Assembly (NCBI RefSeq): GCF_000381545.1
Contig: NZ_KB906673.1
Location: 558,001-622,000 of the forward strand
Reading direction: 5' to 3'
DNA from: Rhodonellum psychrophilum GCM71 = DSM 17998
GTDB taxonomy: Bacteria > Bacteroidota > Bacteroidia > Cytophagales > Cyclobacteriaceae
Length of the DNA: 64,000 nucleotides
Below the pieces are notes generated by a model. The model ran no database searches and had not been told where the DNA came from. It saw only the letters and a program-made list of their open reading frames with translations. The position numbers and the translations under genes are program-made. This document shows, piece after piece, positions 47,188-54,074 of this stretch (position 1 is its first letter; each line of letters begins with the position of its first letter).

Positions 47188-48525
47188 ATGTCCTTACTCC
47201 TTCATATTTCCCTTGCCATTCTTTGGATAATTGTAAGTACTTCCAAACTTAAAATCCACCCTTTGGTGGCATTGATCGTCGCTTCGGTTTGGGTGGGAAT
47301 GGCAGCGGGGATGGATTTTTTGAAGGCGTTGGATGAATTTACCAAAGGCTTTGGGGGATTGATTGGGCAGATTGGATTGATCATCATTTTGGGCTGTATC
47401 TTCGGTATTCTTCTTGAAAAAAGCAATGCCGCCGTCCGGCTGGCCAATGCTTTATGGGAAAGCGTTGGAAAGAAAATACCGGCGCTCAGCACTACCTTTA
47501 TGGGAGCTGTGGTTGGCGTGCCTGTTTTTTGTGATTCGGGATTTATCCTGCTAAACCCCATCGGGAAAAACCTTGCCAAGACATCCGGGATTTCTCCATT
47601 GACTTTCAGCTTGTCCCTTGCTGGGGGATTGTACCTTTCCCATATTTTGATTCCCCCGACACCCGGACCCTTGGCCGTGGCTGGGATATTTGGCATGGAA
47701 AATCAATTGGGTTTGGTGCTTTTGTTGGGGCTGATCATCATGATTCCAGTGCTTTTGGTGATCAGTTGGTGGGCAGGAAGGTACAAGAAGGTTTTTCCTG
47801 AAAACCAAAATCCCAAAACAACTCCCACCGAAAATGTGGTATCGAATTCTCAGCCTGCTGTTTTTTGGTCGGCGGCAGTACTTTTGGTGCCTTTGATGTT
47901 GATTGGACTGGGAAATCTTTCCGGGTTTTTTGAAGGCGAGCTGCTGAACAAAACACTCAAAATCATGGGGAACCCATTGGTGGCCATTTCGGTAGGTTTG
48001 TCTATCGGCTACGCCAAGCTCCGGGATCCCGAAACGCAGAAGAGCCTATTTTCGGAATCCTTCGCAAAAGGGATCGTCATTGCAGGACCAATTTTGGTGT
48101 TGACGGGAGCGGGGGCTGGATTTGGGGCCATTCTGAAGCAAATCGGCTTGGAAGAGATTTTCAGGGAAATGAATTTGTCCGCAACATCAGGATGGATATG
48201 GTTGCTGGTTTGTTTCGGATTGGCGGCATTTCTGAAAACTGCCCAGGGTTCAAGCACTTCCGCCATGATCATTGCGGCTTCCATCGCTTTGAGTATCATT
48301 CCGGCCGGACTTTTGGAAAACGCATTTTTCACCAGTTTGTGCATTTCAGCGATTGGTGCCGGTGCCATGACCGTTTCCCATGCCAATGACAGTTATTTTT
48401 GGATTGTCAAGGAATTTACTGGGCTTACTGTCAAAGAAGCCCTGAAAGCCTATACACTTTTGACGGGTTTGATGGGGATGACGACGCTGGCAATGGTGTT
48501 GCTTTTGAGTTTATTTGCAGGGTAG
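47188..48525 (+). CDS. GntP family gluconate-type permease
   Basis: This 445-aa inner-membrane protein has about 12-14 hydrophobic segments and matches the GntP/gluconate:proton symporter family. Useful family blocks are GLIGQIGLIIILGCIFG near 61-77, VVGVPVFCDSGFILLNPI near 109-126, SLAGGLYLSHILIPPTPGP near 145-163 and KTAQGSSTSAMIIAAS near 349. It follows the trehalase gene by 74 bases on the same strand. Whether it belongs to the same transcript, and which sugar acid it carries, are unknown. Confidence 0.9.
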   Translation: MSLLLHISLAILWIIVSTSKLKIHPLVALIVASVWVGMAAGMDFLKALDEFTKGFGGLIGQIGLIIILGCIFGILLEKSNAAVRLANALWESVGKKIPALSTTFMGAVVGVPVFCDSGFILLNPIGKNLAKTSGISPLTFSLSLAGGLYLSHILIPPTPGPLAVAGIFGMENQLGLVLLLGLIIMIPVLLVISWWAGRYKKVFPENQNPKTTPTENVVSNSQPAVFWSAAVLLVPLMLIGLGNLSGFFEGELLNKTLKIMGNPLVAISVGLSIGYAKLRDPETQKSLFSESFAKGIVIAGPILVLTGAGAGFGAILKQIGLEEIFREMNLSATSGWIWLLVCFGLAAFLKTAQGSSTSAMIIAASIALSIIPAGLLENAFFTSLCISAIGAGAMTVSHANDSYFWIVKEFTGLTVKEALKAYTLLTGLMGMTTLAMVLLLSLFAG

Positions 48526-48677
48526 ATTTAAGAATAAAGGGGAAATGAGGATTGAAAAAATCGCTTAATTCACTTATATTGTGTGGGTTAATAAGAAGTG
48601 AGGAAAATGGAGGAAATGGTTTCGTATATTTTACTTTTTCAAGCCAGCCGTGATTATTTTGTTAATCCCGGTAGCCA

Positions 48678-50765
48678 ATGAAGGCAAAAACAAATCCCAT
48701 AGCCGAATCCAAAAACAAATCCAGTCAAGCGGGCCCAGTGTCTTCGCCTGGCTTTTCATCAAGTTCCTCCCAGATCAGTATTTCGGACAACAGGGAGCAA
48801 ACGGTTGCCCAAAAGGAGTTTTTGGGCATGGCCACCCATAGAAAATATTCCACCAATCCAATTTTTAATGTCAGCGTGGAAGCCAAAAACCCACCTCTTC
48901 AAAAAACCGGTTTTCCCCTTCCCAAAAGCGCTCAGTCCCCTATTCAACTTAAAAGGAAAGAAGTATTGGTGACAGGGCTATCGCATCTTGTCAAGATCGA
49001 GGGCCATACCATTTACGGTGGAGAGGAAAAAGAGGAAGTTTATCAGGGTCAGCAATTGGAAATAGGGTCCAAAAAAATCCTGTCCCGAAGAGGTCCAAAC
49101 CAGGAGGAATTTTCAGCAGAAGACAAAGATGGTCCCCATCATTATCCTTGGTACAAGGTTTACAGTCTCGATGGGAAAAACATTTCCAAAAAGGAGCTTT
49201 ATGTGAGAGAAGATGTCTTTGTCCACGCCACTCCTGAAAAGGGAGAGCACCGCATAGACAAAGTGAAAGATACCGTAGATGCCATCACTGCGGTTCCGGC
49301 AACATTTATCGGCAATGAAGGAATTACGGGATTGGCGGACGTATTGAATGACAAGACCATTCACACCCGGACTTCCGGTGGGCCAAATGCTACCGAATCA
49401 GGAAAAGCCCATGCTGCCAATATGGGCATCGTGGGGGACGGCATCACCGGTTTATCAGGCTTGTTGGGTATGGCCAAGGGCTTCAAGGATCTGGGAGACC
49501 CTGAGGCGAAGTTGGCAGACATCATAGAGGCTGCATTGACGATCGAGCAAGGGGCCATGAAAACCGGGGAGGCAGTTTCAAAATTGGTGCATACGGCGTC
49601 CAAAAGCACTTCTCCGACGGATGCCAGTAGATTTGGTTCGGCATTTGAGGGATTTGGATCTGCTTTTAGTGGAATCAAAGAGGGTTTTGAAGGAATGCGT
49701 GTGCTCGTCAACCTGATCAACAAACACCAAGATTATAGCACTGAGGAAAAGGCAAAAGCCAGCGGTGAAATCGCATTGCATGCATTAGAATCGGGAAAAA
49801 GCATTGTGCTTACCGTGAAGGCATTTATAGAATTGGTCGATACGGGTGGGGCTTCCGGGCAGCTCATGGCGGCAGTGCCGGGGTTGGACATCGCGATTTC
49901 TGCCGGTAAAATGATCATGCAGGGATATTATTTGGCGATTTCCAATAGCAACAGGAATTCCATGAATATCAGGAGAAATGAAATCTCCGGGAATTCCCCA
50001 GAGAGGAAGGCCAAGCTAAAGCAAGCGTCAGAGTTTTACCGGGTCATGGATGCACGAATAGCCAACAAAAAGGAGGTTATCAAAGAGGATAAAAAAAGGA
50101 AGGGAAATTTCGAGGCCAATACCGCCAAAAGGTTTTTTGCTGAAAATAGAAAGAAACAGGAGCTGGAATCAAGGATTAAAAAGCTGAACAAGGAAATATC
50201 CATATTGGAGAAAGAAGAATTTGAAGGAGTGGGCAGGGAAGAAGTGGCGGAATTTACACTGGCGACCGAACTGAAGGATGCAAATAAAAAGAGGGTAATC
50301 CGTCAGGGCATCCATCTTGCCACGGAAATGGCCAAGATTGCGGGATCGATTGCCACTTTGACCGGAATGGGGGCTGCTGCAGGAGCAGGAATCAAGGGAG
50401 CGGCTGCTGCAGTGGATTTGGCACTTCCGGCCACGAGAATGGCCAAACAGGCTGGCAGGGATCGTGCAGCCAGAAAAATCGCCAAGGGGAAATTGGAAGA
50501 GGAGAAGGGCGTTTTTAAATTTGACCAATCCAAATCTACTGCAGCCAAAACCGATTTTAGAACCAAACAAGTCAAACATTTCATGAGGCTTGCCGTCGGC
50601 TTGGCTTACAAAGACCCTCAGAAAGAACAAAAAGATTTTGAGGATGTCCTACTGTACATCAAGGCGAGTGGCGTAAGCAAAAGAAAACTTTTCAGAAACA
50701 ACGGAAATCCTCAGGAACAAATCAAACTGTTGCTAGAGGCGATTACCACAAGAGAATTCATTTAA
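48678..50765 (+). CDS. Large helical protein, effector/toxin-like (eCIS-associated?)
   Basis: This 695-aa protein has no signal peptide. Residues 1-90 are a Ser/Gln/Lys-rich flexible leader ending QSPIQLKRKEVLVTG. Residues about 95-185 form a beta-rich domain with SRRGPNQEEFSAEDKDGPHH and WYKVYS. Residues 185-460 are Gly/Ala-rich helices (GNEGITGLADVLND; GDGITGLSGLLGMAKGF). A charged coiled coil (460-550), an AAAGAGIKGAAAAVDLALPA stretch and a C-terminal YIKASGVSKRKLFRNNG segment follow. From memory this leader-RRGPNQE-helical layout recurs in proteins beside DUF4157 (eCIS core) loci, but no HExxH peptidase or eCIS structural gene is here. The identification is inference. Confidence 0.4.
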   Translation: MKAKTNPIAESKNKSSQAGPVSSPGFSSSSSQISISDNREQTVAQKEFLGMATHRKYSTNPIFNVSVEAKNPPLQKTGFPLPKSAQSPIQLKRKEVLVTGLSHLVKIEGHTIYGGEEKEEVYQGQQLEIGSKKILSRRGPNQEEFSAEDKDGPHHYPWYKVYSLDGKNISKKELYVREDVFVHATPEKGEHRIDKVKDTVDAITAVPATFIGNEGITGLADVLNDKTIHTRTSGGPNATESGKAHAANMGIVGDGITGLSGLLGMAKGFKDLGDPEAKLADIIEAALTIEQGAMKTGEAVSKLVHTASKSTSPTDASRFGSAFEGFGSAFSGIKEGFEGMRVLVNLINKHQDYSTEEKAKASGEIALHALESGKSIVLTVKAFIELVDTGGASGQLMAAVPGLDIAISAGKMIMQGYYLAISNSNRNSMNIRRNEISGNSPERKAKLKQASEFYRVMDARIANKKEVIKEDKKRKGNFEANTAKRFFAENRKKQELESRIKKLNKEISILEKEEFEGVGREEVAEFTLATELKDANKKRVIRQGIHLATEMAKIAGSIATLTGMGAAAGAGIKGAAAAVDLALPATRMAKQAGRDRAARKIAKGKLEEEKGVFKFDQSKSTAAKTDFRTKQVKHFMRLAVGLAYKDPQKEQKDFEDVLLYIKASGVSKRKLFRNNGNPQEQIKLLLEAITTREFI

Positions 50766-50773
50766 ATCGAAGC

Positions 50774-51202
50774 ATGGCCATACTCGCGAAAATTCAAACA
50801 GCAGCTGAGAAATTAGGGTACGAAACCCAACTTTATCCTCAATCGGAAGAGCACCCTTTGGAATTGCTGGCATTGACGGTAGGAGAGGACGGAGAAGAAA
50901 ATAAATATTTGGGCATCACCGTTTACCCTTTGGATGAAGAATTGGAGGGGTCCCAGTTTCTGCAGTTTTTTTACGAATATCCCCAAAAGATTTCAGGCGA
51001 TCAAAAAGAGCGGTTTAGAATAAGGCTATCGGAACTCAATCGACTACTGCCACTGGGTCATTTCAACTTCAATGAAATGGAAAACAGGATTTATTTTAAA
51101 TATGTCCTTGTTTTGCCCAACGAAAAAGAAGTTGATCTGGCTTTTTTGAATGATCTCCTGGACATGTGCCTTTTTGCTATTTCCCAAAGACCAAGCCTTT
51201 GA
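50774..51202 (+). CDS. Small acidic protein, putative chaperone or partner
   Basis: This 142-aa protein follows the large helical protein by 8 bases and is almost certainly co-transcribed. It is acidic, with a helix at the start (AILAKIQTAAEKLGYE), strands in the middle (LELLALTVGEDGEENKYLGI; FLQFFYEYP), a helix RIRLSELNRLLPLGHFNF, then the strand RIYFKYVLVLP and a final helix. The alpha-beta pattern resembles YbjN/CesT-type small chaperones of secretion systems. A chaperone or immunity role for the upstream protein is plausible but not shown. Repeat copy E begins 26 bases after its stop. Confidence 0.5.
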   Translation: MAILAKIQTAAEKLGYETQLYPQSEEHPLELLALTVGEDGEENKYLGITVYPLDEELEGSQFLQFFYEYPQKISGDQKERFRIRLSELNRLLPLGHFNFNEMENRIYFKYVLVLPNEKEVDLAFLNDLLDMCLFAISQRPSL

Positions 51203-51228
51203 TTGCTCTTTTGTGCCGGTTTTTTTTA

Positions 51229-51420
51229 AAACCCGTTATATGCATTGCCTATTCAATTTCAGGGAGTGATTTTAAACAATGAGGTATTTGTACAATATTT
51301 TTGACTTCATCCAATCGGTGCTATGCCTTTCTTTCCAAAAAGTCTAATTTTCTTGCAGTTTCAATCCTATTAGGAATTTTACCGCATATTTCGGGTTCAT
51401 CCCGTTTTGTGTCGGGTTTT
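51229..51420 (-). repeat. Dispersed TIR repeat, copy E (extended end)
   Basis: The plus strand starts AACCCGTTATATGCATT after a run of eight T (51220-51227). Read on the minus strand the core is TGCAAGAAAATTAGACTT and GGATGAAGTCAAAAAT. The other end, TGCGGT side, has the extension GACACAAAACGGGATGAACCCG shared with copy C (quoted here by its ends). It runs into the App1-like gene, whose stop codon lies in the last bases of the element. Confidence 0.8.
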
Positions 51421-52552
51421 AATCCTCCTTTTTTTCATCTAGGCTTTTTGATTTTTCTATTTTGAATAGGTCCGAATCGACAATCAAATCCCTTGAAATC
51501 GCATCCCTAGCGGCTTCGGTGGTATCTGTGACGAGCATCATGTCCACACCGAGGGCCCGAACTTCAGCCTTTATTTTTTCCAAAGCGGCATGCCGCCCAG
51601 GATCCACATCCCGGATGTACACCACTTTCACCCTTCCCGGATAATCTTGGATCACCTGCAGGTAGATTTCCGGGTCATGCTGTCCAGAATCCCCGATCAG
51701 AATAAACTGAAGGTGCCGCTCGATTTCAAAAATTTTCTCGACCTGCAAAAGCTTGTGCTCAGAATGGCTCCCCGCAATAAATTGTTCTCTGGACAATCCC
51801 AGGTCTCGAAGCATCAGCGGTCCACGAGGGATATCGTGGACATTCAAAAACTCCATCAAAAAATCATAAAGATTCCAGGGAGAACTGGAGATGTAAAAAA
51901 AAGGATTGCTTTCAATGCCGTCATTGCCTTTGGCCAGTGCCTGATAAAATGCAGAAACCCCTGGAAAAGGAACCCTTGAATGTGCATTGCCAAAAAAAGT
52001 GGTCTTCAGCATTTCCCAAATTCTGGTTGCGCCCGTGGGGACGATCGTGTCATCGATATCAGAGATGATCCCATACTCCACATTTCCCGAGGGCATTAGG
52101 ATCCTGTTTTCAGCCCTGACTTCGCCCTGTTTTGGGATGATTTGATCGAGCAAGGACAATTGTACCTCATGCCAAAGGCCATTTGGTACAAAAGAAGCCG
52201 TAATGGGGAGATGAAATTCTGCATAGCCTTCCTCATCTGTCTCAGAAACCTGCTCCATCCCGTGAAACGTGGCTTTTACCCTTGCGCCAGGAATCTGCCA
52301 GGTCATAAAGCGCTTGTACATTTTTTTGAAGTTTCTCCAAGAGCTGTCCTCCAATTGGGAAATCCCGATTCCCCTGTCCCTGATCACACGCACCACAAAA
52401 TGGATTTCATTTTCGTTGCCAAAACCTTTGTAGGGCATGATCATCAGGGACCTGACCAAACCCAACCGGATGCCTATTTTCAGTTTGGCTTTTGCCAGGG
52501 CGAGTTTCAGGAAATAAAGACGCGGAAGGATAAATCTTTTGGTTCTGGACAA
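51419..52552 (-). CDS. App1-like phosphatidate phosphatase (DUF2183)
   Basis: This protein of about 377 aa has the HAD-like catalytic motif SDIDDTIV (Asp165-Asp167-Asp168-Thr169 by this start), followed by SSSPWNLYDFL and IGDSGQHDPEIY. These are App1/DUF2183 hallmarks, a family of Mg-dependent phosphatidate phosphatases first seen in yeast. The N-terminal part has a beta-rich domain (GARVKATFHGMEQVSETDEEG). The start is unclear: TTG at 52552 and at 52579 both fit, and the first ATG (52444) would remove residues before the domain. Its TAA stop lies inside repeat copy E. Confidence 0.82.
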   Translation of the reverse strand: MSRTKRFILPRLYFLKLALAKAKLKIGIRLGLVRSLMIMPYKGFGNENEIHFVVRVIRDRGIGISQLEDSSWRNFKKMYKRFMTWQIPGARVKATFHGMEQVSETDEEGYAEFHLPITASFVPNGLWHEVQLSLLDQIIPKQGEVRAENRILMPSGNVEYGIISDIDDTIVPTGATRIWEMLKTTFFGNAHSRVPFPGVSAFYQALAKGNDGIESNPFFYISSSPWNLYDFLMEFLNVHDIPRGPLMLRDLGLSREQFIAGSHSEHKLLQVEKIFEIERHLQFILIGDSGQHDPEIYLQVIQDYPGRVKVVYIRDVDPGRHAALEKIKAEVRALGVDMMLVTDTTEAARDAISRDLIVDSDLFKIEKSKSLDEKKED

Positions 52553-52734
52553 GGGGATGTTGTTTTGGTAAAAAACAAAGATAAAAATTAATCGGATATT
52601 GGGGGTTTGTGTTTTTCATGGAGGCAATGCCCATCGAACACGATTTTTAACGTAGCTTTTTCCAATGCACGAATTCCCTGGACCGATTTGGCGGTTTCGG
52701 TTTTTCATTCCTTCAATCTCCCAAATCTATTCCT

Positions 52735-52742
52735 TACCTTTG
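52735..52742 (+). promoter_or_regulatory. -7 box TACCTTTG, almost leaderless rlmN
   Basis: TACCTTTG is followed by CACC and then the ATG at 52747. With the usual spacing, transcription would start at or within a few bases of the start codon. The upstream element is weak. Confidence 0.55.
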
Positions 52743-52746
52743 CACC

Positions 52747-53802
52747 ATGGACAGTAGCACAAAGAGAGACGTCAGGAAACTGACACTGGAGCAGTTGGAA
52801 GAATTTTTCATCGAAAAAGGAGATAAAAAATTCCGGGCCAAACAAGTGTATGAATGGCTTTGGCAAAAATCCCTGAAGAACTTCGACGACATGTCCAATA
52901 TCTCGAAAGAGACCCGTGAGATGCTGAAGGCCAACTTCATCATCAACCATATCCGGGTGGATGAGATGCAGCATTCTTCGGACGGGACCATCAAAAACGC
53001 GGTCAAGCTTTTTGATGATAAAATCGTGGAATCGGTCCTGATTCCCACCTCCAAGCGAATTACAGCCTGCGTATCCTCACAAGTGGGTTGCAGCTTAGAC
53101 TGTAATTTCTGTGCGACGGCACGCTTGAAGAGAATGCGAAACCTCAATCCTGATGAAATCTACGACCAGGTCGTGGCCATCAAGGAAGAAGCCGAAACTT
53201 ATTTCAATCGCCCGCTGACCAATATCGTTTTTATGGGAATGGGTGAACCCTTGTTGAATTACAGCAATGTGATGGAAGCCATAAACAAGATCACTTCACC
53301 TGAAGGGTTGGGCATGGCGCCGAGAAGAATCACGCTTTCGACTGTTGGTATCCCAAAGATGATCCGGAAAATGGCGGATGATGGCGTCAGGTTCAACCTC
53401 GCGGTGTCCCTCCATTCTGCCATCAATGAAACCCGGAGCCGACTCATGCCCATCAATGAGGTCAATCCCATAGAGGATTTGGCGGAGTCCTTGAAATATT
53501 GGTACCAACACACCAAGAGTCCCGTCACCTATGAATATGTCATTTGGGAAGGCATAAACGATGACGAAATCCACGCAAAAGCGCTTTCCAAATTCTGTAA
53601 AATCATCCCCTCAAAAGTCAATATCATCCAGTACAATCCCATCGATGAAGGCGAATTCCGTCAAGCATCCAAGGAGGCGGTCGACATGTACGTCCGCATT
53701 TTGGAGGGTAACGGCATCATCGCCAAGGTCCGAAAATCCCGTGGCCAAGACATCGACGCAGCCTGCGGACAGTTGGCCAACAAGAACGAATTGACTGCCT
53801 AG
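52747..53802 (+). CDS. rlmN: Dual-specificity 23S rRNA/tRNA methyltransferase RlmN
   Basis: RlmN is a radical-SAM enzyme that methylates C2 of A2503 in 23S rRNA and A37 in some tRNAs. The [4Fe-4S] ligands are Cys115, Cys119 and Cys122 in GCSLDCNFCATARL, and the mechanistic C-terminal Cys340 is in DAACGQLA. IVFMGMGEPLLNY near 159 is the SAM-binding region. The length (351 aa) is standard. The -7 box ends only 4 bases before the start codon, so it may be translated from a nearly leaderless message. It is monocistronic. Confidence 0.95.
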   Translation: MDSSTKRDVRKLTLEQLEEFFIEKGDKKFRAKQVYEWLWQKSLKNFDDMSNISKETREMLKANFIINHIRVDEMQHSSDGTIKNAVKLFDDKIVESVLIPTSKRITACVSSQVGCSLDCNFCATARLKRMRNLNPDEIYDQVVAIKEEAETYFNRPLTNIVFMGMGEPLLNYSNVMEAINKITSPEGLGMAPRRITLSTVGIPKMIRKMADDGVRFNLAVSLHSAINETRSRLMPINEVNPIEDLAESLKYWYQHTKSPVTYEYVIWEGINDDEIHAKALSKFCKIIPSKVNIIQYNPIDEGEFRQASKEAVDMYVRILEGNGIIAKVRKSRGQDIDAACGQLANKNELTA

Positions 53803-54074
53803 TTTAGGGCGAAATGATTTTCATGGATGTATTTTTTGTTAAGTCAAAATGATAGAATTTGACTGAAAAGTTATATTGGATTAAAAATCACAATTAATCG
53901 TAAATTTTTTAAGAAGATTGTGAACTATTTTATTATATAGTTATATTGTGTGCGGATTTAAGCATAGGAGGGCAAAGAAGGGGGGAGTGAACCGAAACCT
54001 GTTTTTGCCGTTCTACCAATTGATCGAAAACCCAGCAATTGAAATACCTCTCACAGATTAACTCTTTGATTAGC
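53803..54074. other. Intergenic region upstream of the MG2/plug gene
   Basis: About 272 AT-rich bases with no gene that I can support. The motif GTTATATTG occurs twice (near 53871 and 53939). No clear TAnnTTTG box or hairpin is visible. Confidence 0.35.

Noticed and set aside
48678-50765. A DUF4157 (eCIS core) metallopeptidase within the 695-aa protein
   Set aside because: No HExxH zinc motif is present in the sequence, so I do not call it an eCIS core protein.
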